Assembly (NCBI GenBank): GCA_023375785.1
Contig: SZWC01002434.1
Span: 126,765 to 190,764, forward strand
Direction of reading: 5' to 3'
DNA: 64,000 bases
Source: Penium margaritaceum
Lineage: Eukaryota > Streptophyta > Zygnematophyceae > Desmidiales > Peniaceae
Shown here: piece by piece, positions 34,745 to 45,642 of the stretch
How positions within the stretch are numbered: position 1 is the first letter of the stretch
Layout: the number at the start of each line of letters is the position of its first letter
The notes under the pieces: generated by a model
What the model saw: the letters and a program-made list of their open reading frames with translations, nothing else
Told to the model about the DNA's origin: nothing
The model's database searches: none
Translations under genes and position numbers: made by a program

Positions 34745-35379
34745 ATGATAAATTGCTAGGAAGATTCCTAACCTTGCTACTGCTGACGTGCCGACACTGT
34801 TAAGTCAGCTAGTGCACTAGCAAGCAAACAGGTGCAAGGAACACCAAGAGTCAGGCTCGGGAGATGCGCAAAGTCTCATAAGCTCCAATAGCTTAGTAGT
34901 GCAGAGAGAAATGACAATTGACATAAATACCTGCCGCGGCATACGGCAGGTGACACACACGGCTGTGTAAGTTTGTCCTAAAACCGGCCCAAAACCACTC
35001 TTTGGTCGTAACTCAGTGCACACGTATCCAAACACAACACCATCTGAACCTACACATGAAGAATCTTGAGCCAGACGCTACGACTGGTCACACGCACAGG
35101 TCCGTCATCGATCAGTGGACATATAATGCAAAACATGCAAATCGGGCTCAGAAGCCAGTCTATCGAGAAAACTCTTACAACTGCAGAAAAATTATAGAGC
35201 ATCAAGTCAAGCACCCGGGACGTTGTGGTAGTTGTTTGGCAGCTGCTGGTGGATGGAGCTACCACCCGTCGGTGCTCTAGTGCCGGCTAGATCCGCATCA
35301 GGGATCTGCTCAAGCATGGACACGGCTGATTAGTCACAATAAGCTGTAGAAACAGACGTGGACGACTCCCATCACAACA
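34745..35379 (-). repeat. 3' LTR of element F
   Basis: On the minus strand it starts TGTTGTGATGGGAGTCG directly after the purine tract. Similar throughout to 41915-42559 (for example AAGTCTCATAAGCTCCAATA). Left edge approximate. Confidence 0.8.
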
Positions 35380-35487
35380 CTCTCCCATGACCCGATGGTA
35401 CGCATGTCCATACACATGCAGAAATGACATAGGTGTGCAACAAGATGCTTAAAAATTCATGCTCACACATCCCAAAACCATCTACTC

Positions 35488-35892
35488 CTAGGCAAATGGG
35501 TGAAGCCCGATAGACTGAATGGCCACTATGAACTTTCCACGTGCAAGTGCCTTGGTCAAGAATTCAGTCCTCTGCATGTCGGTGCCGACCCAGATGACAG
35601 AGATCACCTGTTGCTCCACAAGATCACGTACAAAGTGATTCTCAATAGCAATGTGCTTCATGTGTGCATGAAACACACTAGAGTTCTCTGCAATGGCAAG
35701 AGCACTCTGGTTTTTACAACACAGAACGACAAAAGGCACAAACTGACACAACTCATGAAACAAACGTTGCAGCCACACTACTTCAGCAACCCTAACCCCA
35801 GAAGCAACATACTCAGCCTGTGATGGGCTACATGCGATACAACCCTGCTTGTCGTTGCACCACGATAGAGCGGTGCCACCCAACGAGAACAC
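35488..35892 (-). pseudogene. Copia RNase H remnant (element F)
   Basis: Shows the copia RNase H order: a CWSNDKQG-like segment, SPSQAEYVASGVRVAEVVWL, then CKNQSALAIAENSSVFHAHMKHI. Closes the pol region just before the purine tract. Confidence 0.85.
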
Positions 35893-35994
35893 GTAGCCTG
35901 TCCAATTGTGCCCATTTGGACTCTATGTCCAGTCACTGTCAGTGTAGGCATCGACAACCATCGAACACTACCGTCAAAATCAGAATCTAATGTA

Positions 35995-36879
35995 CTATGT
36001 GGAGACCATGTCCTGCACCACTTGCACACCATCGTGAAGGGCTCTCGCTTGAGGACACTGTGAAAACTGTGCAAGGAGGTTGATGGCGGAGGCAATGTTG
36101 GGTCGTGTGGTAGTGGCCAAAGACATCAAAGAGCCAATCAGGTGCAAGTATAGGGTCACGTCCACTGTCTCCCCCAGATCTACTGGATCATCTACCTTCA
36201 ATGCATCCTTTTTGTCACGTGTGATGGGGGTGGAGGCTATGGGAACTGCACCAATGAAGTCAGCAAACCGCTCCCCCACAACGCGGGAATAACGTGTCTT
36301 ATGCAACAAGAGTGTTCGTGGCTTACGATCACGCACAATCTCCATGCCGAGAAACACAGCTGCAGGACCAAGGTCCTTCATCCTGTAGGCAGCCTGAAGG
36401 ACTGCCTTGGCCTCCTTCAAGGCCTCCATAGAAGAGGATGCAATCAAGAGGTCATCCACGTAGACCAAGATGGCGGTGAAGCTCTCTGCTATCCGTCTGA
36501 GATACAGGGATGGGTTAGCGTCACTTTGCATATAACCAACACGTGTCAGTATGCCGGTGATCTCCAAGTTCCAGCATCTGGGTGATTGATTCAAGCCGTA
36601 CAAGGCCTTGGACAAGCACCAGACTTTGTCACCTACCTCGAATCCGGGTGGCTGGACCTTGTGGTTCTCCTCCTCTAAGGTGCCATGGAGGAACGTGCTA
36701 CTCAAATCCATCTGGAGAAGCTCCCAGTTTTCGTAAGCAACAACCCCAAATAGAGCGTTAGCGGAGGTCATGCAAGCAATGGGTACAAAGGTTTCAGTGA
36801 AATGTACACCCTCAACTTGCAAGAACCCCTTGGCCATCAAGCAAGCCTTGTAGCGATCCAGTGTGCCATCAGGCTTCAC
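35995..36879 (-). pseudogene. Copia reverse transcriptase remnant (element F)
   Basis: About 295 codons open. Shows YKACLMAKGFLQVEGVHFTE, WELLQMDLSSTFLHG, KALYGLNQSPRCW, the catalytic box VYVDDLLIASSS and LGMEIVRDRK, followed by the linker to RNase H. Diagnostic of Ty1/copia. Confidence 0.9.
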
Positions 36880-37439
36880 CTTCTCACAAAAGATCCACTT
36901 GGCCTATACAGCCTTTCCCCCATGCAGGAGGTCGACAAGCTCATAGACACCGTGCTCATGGATGGCTCTCAACTCATCCTCACAAGCAGTGTACCACAAG
37001 TCTACATCCTGAGTTGAGAGTGCCTCCTTCAACGTGCCTGGATCAGGCGTCATCGAGGGAGAGCTTCGGGTGGCTAAGACACCCCCATCCATAATCGGTC
37101 TGACCACGACAAGGTCAGTTACGGCATCGCAAGCAACCGAGAACTCTCAAGAGACCAATTCATGGCCGACTGGACATGTTGGATGCACCTCAGTGTAGTC
37201 TGCTTGGACAATCAAGCCAAGAGCCTTCGTGCCACTCTTGCCAATCTGAACACTAGGTGCTGAGTGAGCAATGCGCTGAGCCCTAGAGGCCAGTGGTTGC
37301 GGACGACCACCGGGCTCGGGGGAGTAGCCCGATGTTAAGGCGCTAACCTTAGGCTGCAGAGAAGTCTGTTGGACCATAGTCGTAAGGGGGAAAAGGTGCA
37401 TGTATGTGAGTGTATGTGACATAGGGGACTGACACTGGC

Positions 37440-37690
37440 ACGAGATCCGATGTATCACATGGGACAAACACTCTTACGGGGTCAGGTGTGCGAGAGGGGA
37501 CCGACCTGGTACTAGATCAGGTGTGTCAGAGGGGACCAACACTGGCACGGGATCAGGTGTGCCAGAGTGGTTTGACACCGGCACGGGATCAGGTATGTCT
37601 GACGGGACCGACACTGGCATAGGGTCAGGTGTGCCAGAGGGGACTGACACTAGCACGGGATCAGGTGTGCCGGAGGGGATTCATGAGGTG
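37440..37690 (-). repeat. 36-bp minisatellite in the integrase-RT linker of element F
   Basis: About six tandem units whose plus-strand core is GGCACGGGATCAGGTGTGCC. Translated on the element's strand they give a Ser-Val-Pro-Ser-Gly-Thr-Pro-Asp-Pro-Val-Pro-type 12-residue repeat. Degenerate counterparts lie at 30420-30600 in element E. Confidence 0.8.
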
Positions 37691-37929
37691 ATTGAACCCA
37701 CTACCACGACGGCCGGATCGTCAACAGTCGGAGATCAGACCGCAGGTGAGGAGGCCAGAACGGACCCATCTGCGAGACTAGACTCTCCCATCCGCGTCGA
37801 GGCCACACATGTAGGAACGTGATTGGTGACTAGCGATAGAATGCTGGACAAGTTGCGGAAGGTTAGAACCTGAAAGAATATAGCATCAAGAGACTTGACT
37901 ATGCGATGACTAGCAGGGTACTAAAAGCG

Positions 37930-38454
37930 CTAGGCCTTGGACCGCGGGGAGATACTGAGGAAGATACACATGCATCCCCAAGGTGAGACCTTGGACCTCT
38001 GTTGGTCCTTGGTGTACCAGGCATGGGCAAGGGATCCCCAAATGCTGGTGAGACGAAGATCAACACGATGGCAGAACCACAGCTCATACGGCGTGATATG
38101 GTCTGGAAGTAGACCATGCAGTAAGCGGTTCCAGACCCATGTCATGTAGGAGAGGCCCTCAAAGGCAAAGGACTCCGTAAGACCACACTCAGATCGCATG
38201 GCATGAACCTCATCCTCCATGGTGTGGTTCCAACGCTCAAAAATACCGTTTTGCTGTGGTGTAGCAGGGGCGGAGAGTTGATGAAAAATAACGTGCTCAG
38301 CAAAGTAGGCATCCATCTTGCCTAAGAACTCACCACAACGATCCAAGTGGAACGTGTGCACGGTGTGACGAGACTGACGTTCAGTCATCACAAGCCACAG
38401 GCGGACCGTCGGCACGACATCACTCTTATGGCGAAGGCTGTAGACCCACTGCAT
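37930..38454 (-). pseudogene. Copia integrase core remnant (element F)
   Basis: About 174 codons open. Carries HLDRCGEFLGKMDAYFAEH, the ATPQQNGIFERWNHTMEDE active-site region and TPYELWFCHRVDL, in the order expected of the copia integrase core. Confidence 0.88.
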
Positions 38455-41239
38455 CCAGGTGAAGTAATCGGTCAGGGTGAGAACATATCGACCCCGATCA
38501 CAAAGGGACTCAGCTGGGAGAGGACCAAGAAGGTCCTAGTGGACCAACTCTTGTAGGCGCTATGCTCCGGAGGAGGAGTCAGGGTAAGAGAAGCGATACA
38601 TCTGACTCTGGAAGAAAAAACGATTATCGGTCTTAGGCGGCTTCTCAAAGGAAGCAGCATCAAGATTGAGGGAAAGCTAAGTTAGAATGAGCTTGGACAC
38701 AGTGACCGAGCTCACATGGTAGAGGTGACGATGTAATAAGCACTGGTGCTCATGGGAGAGAACACTAGTGATAAACTCACGCGAAGGAGAGGGAAGGAGG
38801 GAAGAAGTAGAGGGAATACAACAAGACATATGATAGAGGTCATCAATAACAGACACACGAAGCATGATAGCACGTGTGTCAAGAGCAGTCACTATGGCAG
38901 AGTGAGTAGAGTGCTCAACAGTGAGATCCATCCTAGTGCATGCATGAACAGAGAGCAGGCTGAGCTCAAGAGTAGGGACAAAGAGTACATCAAGAATGTA
39001 CAAGGGGTCAAACGGACCATCAAATCACACAAACCCAACTCCCTGTACAGGCAACGACTGACCAGACCTTGTGCGAACGGACCGAAAGCACCCATCGAGA
39101 CCGAGTACATTTATGCCGCTATGACGATAGGTCATGTGATGGGTGGTACCAGAGTCAATGATCCAGGTGCCACTCGGCTCATGACTTCTATTAACACCAA
39201 ACAATAGGCCACTGAACACCCTACTCTAGTGGATGCATAGTAGAGGACTCAAGACGATGAAGAACAACACGGATCCGTGACTCGTCAAGCGATTCGGTAC
39301 TATCAGGTCCATCCTCATCGCAAGCGAATTGAGCTCCACCATAAGCATCATCACGGGCAACAAACAAAGTAAGATAAATTGTTTCAGGACCACTTCGCTG
39401 TGACAACACACTCGCACCTCCCTGAGTACGAATCGCCAGCAACTAATGAAGCTTTACAAACGTGTATTCCCGAGGGTACATACCACCGTTACAACCTGGT
39501 AAAACGGATGCGTCTGTTGCAATCATGGTCGTGGCACGCCCCGTTTGTGTGGCACTCGAGGAAATTCATTATGTGTGTGATGTCTGAAAGCCGCGCATGA
39601 TCCGAGTTCAGTCAAGGGGCTCCTCACACTCCGTGTAATGGTGAGTGCATCCATAGTTGTGACAATGGATAGAACAGCCACTACCACTACTCTCCCGTTG
39701 CTGTTGCTACAGCTTTCTCTTCCCGTGTCGCTTTTTCTCCTTCTTCTTGTGTGTGATCGTTGAAACACCCTGAGTGTCGCTGCCCGGGGTTGAAAAGGAG
39801 GAGGAGGAAGCGGTGGAGGTGAGATTGGTGAGCTGAGACAGAGAAGTGGAGGGATAGCAGTCATTACTACAACAATGATGGGTGATGGCAGCCTCGTGAG
39901 CCGATGTGGCCTGGGGGGAACAGCAATGGGTCCAAGGAAGCAGCTGTAGGGACTCTAACAACTCAGAGAGAGCTATATGGTCAAAGCCCGTAAAGAGCTT
40001 CACGTGGTCAAGTGCACCCCCATCATGGTGGTGTCGAGTGCACACAAGTACGTCCCGCCACTGGTCCCAAGGCGCATGTAAAGACTCATGATGCGCCTCT
40101 AGTAGCCAGCTGCAAGCTCTAAGGGACCCTGATGGAGGGAGTGAAACTCATCTAGTCAGGCCGCCCTCATAGCATGGGTCTATGCAGCGAGAAGTGTCAG
40201 GGCGAGCTCCCAACCTTGGTGCGGATATGCTCCAGTCCCGGTCTACGTCTCTCCCACGAAGGGTCGGAAGTCGACCATAGTCTCCTACGGAGACTGTGGT
40301 CAACTGTGGTCATGGCGTAGAGGAGACCACACATTGGTCTCGATGTTGTCTGGATGTGATGAGCATCGTGGGTCTGGTATTGGCAATAGTAGCAAGGCTA
40401 GACGCCCTCACAATTGTCCCACACTTGAAATAAGGTCTTCCAATAAACAAAGCCCTTGTCATTATCGTAACAAGGTAGATGTGTCTCAAAGTCCTTTGCT
40501 CTCCGCTCCATGGAGAGGGCAACCTCAGGCTCGGGTGACGGTGGACAGGGTATATGGAGCCAACCTGTGAGAAAAATGTCGCCAAAAGTGAATGTTGTTG
40601 AACGCCTGATCTTGACGGCGAGAAGGTGGCGGAGTGAGAGGCTACGACCCCAAACATACCTCACGGATGCGCTCCTCAAGCACATGAATCTCGTGCTTAC
40701 GTGTGTCATCCTCTATGTCCTCCCGATCCCAGGTGTCAACCTGTGATGTGGGATGCTGAGGTCGCAGCGCTCTATAGGGTGTACACTGCTGAACTAATGG
40801 AGCAACTCTTGTAGATCCTCCTCGTGGCTGCTGAGAGCCTCTAGAACGATCCCATAGTAACTCCGTGATCTCCTATAATGCATATTACTACTGATACTAC
40901 TATCGGCGCATCTCATCCTACAACCAAAAAAGATCGTCACTCGCAAGTGACTAAGATTGTGGACTCATAAAGCCCGAAGCGGATGAATAGGAGGAGTCTC
41001 CTAGCTCTTTGCCCTTTTCACACATTGGCAGCATTGTGGTGCTTAGTATGGAGTCAAATGTCAAAACGCTCTGAATAAAAACCTGACAGTTTTTCTCGAG
41101 GATTTAAAACAATAGGATAAACTGACATCTTGACCTCGAAAATGTTGATGTTAGCATAGCTAATGATGACGTCAACGTTTTTTACGCTAGCAAAGAAAAT
41201 GCTAGGGTTTTTTCTGTTGGCATATTCATGCCAATGGGG

Positions 41240-41900
41240 TTTTTAGTAACACAGACTCTGCATGACCTGTGGGGTGACCGCGTCGCCCCTTGCTCGTGGC
41301 TGCCAAGGCCTACGCAATGCTCTACAGGCCTACGCATTGGTGCGCACTTTCTACACAGTTGTGCTGCAGTTCTACGCAGTAGCATTCAATGCAATAGTAG
41401 TGCTATGCAAGCCTTGTGCTGCTACGGGAGGTCTACCATTGCTACGGTTGTCGCAACTGTTGCCGCGCCATTGTAGCCATTGACACTGCTATAGTGCAGT
41501 CGCTCCTGCTTTTATTGTTGTTGCTACAATGGCTAGGTGTTGTAGCGCTGCTACTTCTTCTGTTATTGTGGCGTCGCTTTTGCTGCTCGCGGTTGCTGAT
41601 GCCGCTGCTACTAAAGCTACTACCGCCGCTACGTGCTGCCAATACGCGCAATCGCCACCGTGAGCTGTTGCTTCATTACTTCTTCCACCGTTGCTGCTTC
41701 CACCCGCCGCTACTAATGCTCGGTGTGGCTGCTAGAGCTCTTCATATTTTATCTCCTCTTGCTATGGTGGTGGCGATTGTGTGGTGACGTCACTATTGCT
41801 AATGTCGGCTATGACGGATACAAGGATGCGGCGACGACGATTACTCTCAAATCTGCTACCGGTGTTGCGTCTTTGCTATACAGCTCAGCAAGGGGTCTCA
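41240..41900 (-). repeat. Trinucleotide-rich leader of element F
   Basis: On the plus strand dense in TTGTTGTTGC, GCTGCTACT and TTTTGCTGCTCGC phrases. Counterpart of 26520-27180 in element E. Open frames across it are leucine-rich artefacts. Confidence 0.6.
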
Positions 41901-41914
41901 CTGTTCTGTTACCA

Positions 41915-42559
41915 TGAGAAATTTCTAGGAAGTTTCCGAACCTTGCTGTTGCTCATATGGCAACACTATCTAGTCTGTAGGCGCACTATCAAGGAAGCAC
42001 ATGCAAGGAACTGGAAGATTGAGGCTAGGAGGACGCGCAAAGTCTCATAAGCTCCAATAGTTTAGAAGTGCAGAGAGAAATGACAACTGCCAAGTACACA
42101 GCATAAATACCTACCGCGGCGCACTGCAGGTGAGGCACGCGGTAGTGTGACTTTTTCCTAGAACCCGTTAAAAACCACTGTTTTGGTCGTAACTCTGCGC
42201 ACAAGTATCCAAACGTAATACGGTCTAAACCCACAGATGCAAAAACTTGAGCTAGAAGTTACAACCTGTCACACGCATAGGTCCGGCATCGATCAGTGGA
42301 CAGAAAATGCAAACATGTAAATCAGGCTTTGAAGCTAGTCCACCGAGAAAAATCTAATGACTGTAGAAAAATGGTAGAGCATCTCAGCAAGCACCCAGGA
42401 CGTCGTGGCAGCTCTCTAGTAGCTGTTGGTGGGTAGAGCCACAACCCGTCGGTGCTCGGACGCTAGTTAGGTCTGCATCAGGGATTTGCACAGGCATGGA
42501 CACTGCCGAGTGGTCATAGTAAGTTGTAAGAACAGACAAGGATAACTCACATGACAACA
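41915..42559 (-). repeat. 5' LTR of element F
   Basis: On the minus strand starts TGTTGTCATGTGAG. Matches 34745-35379. Confidence 0.8.
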
Positions 42560-42820
42560 TAGCGAAAGTTGTGATCGGTTTGTGGCAGTCGTGTATGCCT
42601 CACGATTGTTGCTACGATGTTTCTCACGTCCACATTAGTTATAGGCACCATTTTATCAAACACGAGGATTGAGGCCTACTATAAGTAAGATACTGTCGAG
42701 TGGGCAGAGCAATCACAACGGCCGCCATCGAATAGCATCGTTGCTCACTTGGTCATTGTATTAGTATATGAGATAGTGAACCCCGATGATAGTGGGTCCT
42801 CGTATGTCTCTGACTTGCTC

Positions 42821-42858
42821 TTATTATGTCTCGTTTAGGCATAAACGAGACATAATAA
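42821..42858. repeat. Perfect 17-bp stem hairpin
   Basis: TTATTATGTCTCGTTTA (42821-42837), loop GGCA, then the exact reverse complement (42842-42858). Could be a small structured site, a recent snap-back duplication or the centre of a small inverted element. Confidence 0.9.
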
Positions 42859-42998
42859 TTCAATGACGACATTTTTTAGTCACCAGCATTTGAAAGAGAA
42901 GTTACCACTCTTCGGATTTGAAACCGTCGAGCTGCATTTAGTAGAGTTTTAAAACAAGCAGTTATGATATATTTTCCCATATTGGACTGAGTATTTGA

Positions 42999-43013
42999 AA
43001 AGGATAAATTGAC
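42999..43013 (+). repeat. Match to the fold-back element terminus
   Basis: AAGGATAAATTGACC is identical to 2623-2637, the outer end of the left arm of the fold-back element. No matching right end was found. Confidence 0.55.
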
Positions 43014-44224
43014 CTAGGGGCCCGGGTTCATCATATGTCCCAACGCGAGGACGCGTGTCGCTGGATCCATCATGAAGGGAGCCGGGATTGGGGCGGCGAC
43101 CAACGCAAGGTCCTGTCAGAAACCCTCACGACTCGAGTTTGCCGACTGATGTCATGGCTGGTGACTCCTCGAAGTGATAAGGACTCGGCCCGCTGCATGG
43201 GTCGGCAGATCGACAAGGCAATCATCTATTCCTTGAGAACCAACTAGAAAATGTGTATTTACAAGGCCAACCAATGTGATATAAGACGTTTGAATATGAA
43301 GGTTGAAGGCTGTGAAGTTTTTGGTCATGACTCGGCCTTTGCTTTGGTTAGTCAAGGGCTTGCGACGAAAAAGAGGACTTCGTCAGTTCCAGATTCTTAG
43401 AAGGCGGATCCGTTCGTAGGGCTTCGTTGTCACTGAGATCAAACGCAAGGGCTCATCGACTGATGAGATCGGCCGTCGTGGCCCTTTCGTTGACGATGGA
43501 TCGAAACGGGTTGCCATATGGAGGCGCTTCATCAAATGCGGCCCCGAGGTCGAACTGCATATTTGCAAATTAATTTGCAATTGTACTATCCAGTGGAATG
43601 TACATCGTGTGTCGAAAATGTTCCAAATTTGAAGTGGGAGGTGTATGTGAGGTTTTGGCGAGCTAGCGCAAAGGAGGAGAAAGCCTTGTGTCGAGGTTTC
43701 GATTAGTTGTGGCGCGACGACGTGGCAAGCACATGGTGCGGTATGCATTTTTTATGGCGAAAGTTCATACCTGATGGACAGCGCCACAACATAAATGGCG
43801 CGGGAGGAAACTTAGCAGTTGCGCAGGCAAACTATGCTGCGAATCTCTCGTGCCAATGTGCTAGATCAAAATTAAACCGCTTAAAAAGCTGTAGAAACGG
43901 AGTAATCAACTCAGGCCGTCTTGCGGTGACATGTGAATGATACATTCCTCTTGTTCTATCGATTTGTCCTCAGGTTGCCGTAGCTGCCGCTACTGCATGT
44001 TGCTTCGGTTTAGCGGCAGGGCGAAATGTCTCATATATCTGCGCAAGCGTGAACATAAGCCTGCCATATCCGCGAGTTAAACAAAAACCACGCCATATCC
44101 AAAAAGTTAAAAAAAGAACCACGCCGTGCCCATTGCATGGCCATGCCCGATCGGCGACTGAAGTCACCGATCGAGCGAAAACGCCTTTTTCAATTTTATT
44201 TTTCGGAGAAGCAAACCCCTTTTT

Positions 44225-44500
44225 TATCCATTCAAACCACTTTCAAACCCTACCCCAAGTTACACTCGGGGTTTAGGGTTTTATTTTTGCGCGGGCTACT
44301 GCTGGGCCCCGCGGTAGCGGGGCCCAGCAGGTTCCCTTTCAACGCATGGGGTGTTTCGGACCCCCCACTAAAACATATGGCGAACCTTTATGAGAAAAGT
44401 CGCAAACCCCTCAATAGGGGGGTTTGTGATTTTTCTCTCATGTTGACGACGTCAGCATGTTGTCGCTGGATGACATGCGGCGTCAACATCGCGTGTACAT
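44225..44500 (+). repeat. Family X hairpin repeat, copy 2
   Basis: Same order as copy 1: GTTACACTCGGGGTTTAGGG, palindrome GGGCCCCGCGGTAGCGGGGC, AGGTTCCCTTTCAACGCATG, a CAAACCCCTCAATAGGGGGG dyad, then an imperfect inverted repeat (about 44440-44490) in place of the copy-1 hairpin. Confidence 0.75.
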
Positions 44501-44738
44501 TCCGTCATAGCTTATTTTTTTGCGTGCTCGCTTGATATAGCGTTTATAAAGATACAAAAACTTCCGAAATTGGATATGGCTTGATTAATGTGCGAAATGT
44601 GGATATGGCGGTAGATATCGAGAATTCTGTGGGTATATGGTTACTCCCCCGTCAGCGGCATGCTTTCAGACTTCTGCAGCGGAAGCAACAGAGAATAGAA
44701 ATCAACTGAATCTCGACGAAATGAAAGTCTAGATTGTA

Positions 44739-44879
44739 GCGATTGATTTGCGCTGGGGTAATGTGCAGGATAAAAAAATTGCCCTGGTCGGTAAAGGGGT
44801 CTGTTTTGACAGTGGAGGCTTGGATATTAAATCTGCCGAAGCTATGGTCGACATGAATAAAGACATGGGTGGGGCAGCG
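44739..44879 (+). pseudogene. Leucine aminopeptidase (M17) fragment, bacterial type
   Basis: 47 codons in one frame carrying the active-site segment of M17 aminopeptidases: [18 protein letters not shown] and then NKDMGGAA. These include the VGKG lysine and the aspartates of FDSGG and DMGG, which bind the two metal ions in the known family. Upstream of 44739 the similarity stops, and downstream the frame runs into another gene's fragment. About one tenth of a ~480-residue enzyme, so not functional. The wording is closest, from memory, to gammaproteobacterial enzymes; that is inference. Confidence 0.82.
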
Positions 44880-44880
44880 C

Positions 44881-44976
44881 GCGGTTAATCTAGCCTTAGC
44901 GTTGGTGCGTGAAGGAGCTAAGGTGGGTCTGTTGGATGCTGATATTTATGGACCGAGCCAACCGCAGATGCTCGGA
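44881..44976 (+). pseudogene. Mrp/NBP35-type P-loop ATPase fragment, bacterial type
   Basis: Reads [20 protein letters not shown] followed by [12 protein letters not shown]. This is the stretch just after the Walker A loop of Mrp/ApbC iron-sulphur carrier ATPases, including the [10 protein letters not shown] signature. The Walker A loop itself is absent. It joins the aminopeptidase fragment with a +1 frame change at 44880, so the two were fused as DNA, not as a protein. Confidence 0.8.
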
Positions 44977-45132
44977 AGCCAGGATTCGCCACCGGTGACC
45001 TCTTACAGAGCACAAGCTCACCGGTGCCGCAGTCCGGCAGAAATGAGCCTCCGACGAAGTGCCGTTGCCCCAGAACTCACATGTATGCGAAAGTGGAATC
45101 CATTTGGTACAAACGGAGGCAAATGCAAAGTC

Positions 45133-45642
45133 TGGTAGCGACCCAATAAGGAGACCGAATAAGGAAAAATTGGAAAATTTCGGACACGGAATACATGAAA
45201 TATATCAGCAGATCTACAGCTGAGGCTGAGGATCGGCGGTTCGAGTGTTCCCGATCGGCTTATTCAATCACATAGCAAGATTTCAGCAGTTTCGAGCCCC
45301 TTTTCACAAACCGACTGCAGAAATGCACGGCGTGGATTGAATCTTGGACAGATATTCCGATTGAGGGGAATAGTGTGTCCTACGTTACATCGAGACCGTT
45401 GTCTTACCAGATCGCGCTTTGAAATAAATCTACAATTTCAATGGAGGGGCGAAATGTTCAATCCAGGTCGTCGTGCTACTCAGTCGTACTGGATAATGCG
45501 GTTTCATCGGTTCGGCCACCATGACCAGAAACTCAACAGACCGGAAAGTTGACCCGGTAAAGTGAAGGTCAAGAATCCTGGATGTCCAAATCCGGATTTT
45601 TCGTTTTCAGCCTTATTCGGCCTCCTCATTGGGTAGCTACCA
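45133..45642. mobile_element. MITE-like element with TA-flanked inverted ends, 510 bp
   Basis: TGGTAGCGACCCAATAAGG... at 45133-45164 is inverted at 45611-45642 with about three mismatches over 32 bp, and weaker similarity continues inward. Taking TA (45136-45137 and 45638-45639) as target duplication, the element begins GCGACCC. No coding capacity. Tc1/mariner-type (Stowaway-like) by TA use, but the terminal sequence is not one I know. Confidence 0.72.

Larger units (their letters stand above)
34745..42559 (-). mobile_element. Ty1/copia element, broken but nearly full length (element F)
   Basis: Reads leftward. 5' LTR (41915-42559), CTG/TTG-rich leader (41240-41900), gag region (about 41000-39250), protease GTWIIDSGTTHHMT (39171-39130), gag-pre-integrase (39003-38677), integrase (38454-37930), 36-bp minisatellite linker (37690-37440), reverse transcriptase (36879-35995), RNase H (35892-35488), purine tract ATGGGAGAG, 3' LTR (34745-35379). 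The best preserved copia copy in the window, yet clearly dead with many lesions. It faces element E. Confidence 0.88.
42560..44224. other. Mostly unique region, no recognised gene
   Basis: Contains a perfect hairpin (42821-42858) and a 15-base match to the fold-back element end (42999-43013). Short open frames at 43035-43247, 43518-43706 and 43707-43940 have mixed composition and no domain that I recognise. They could be exons or gene scraps, but nothing supports a call. Confidence 0.4.

Noticed and set aside
37523-37822. Gly/Thr-rich repeat protein on the plus strand
   Set aside because: Antisense reading of the copia linker minisatellite.
44739-44976. Functional aminopeptidase or Mrp protein
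   Set aside because: Each part is about a tenth of the full protein and they are in different frames.
45228-45255. tRNA gene, because of GGTTCGAG resembling a B box
   Set aside because: No A box or cloverleaf. The motif is inside a MITE.
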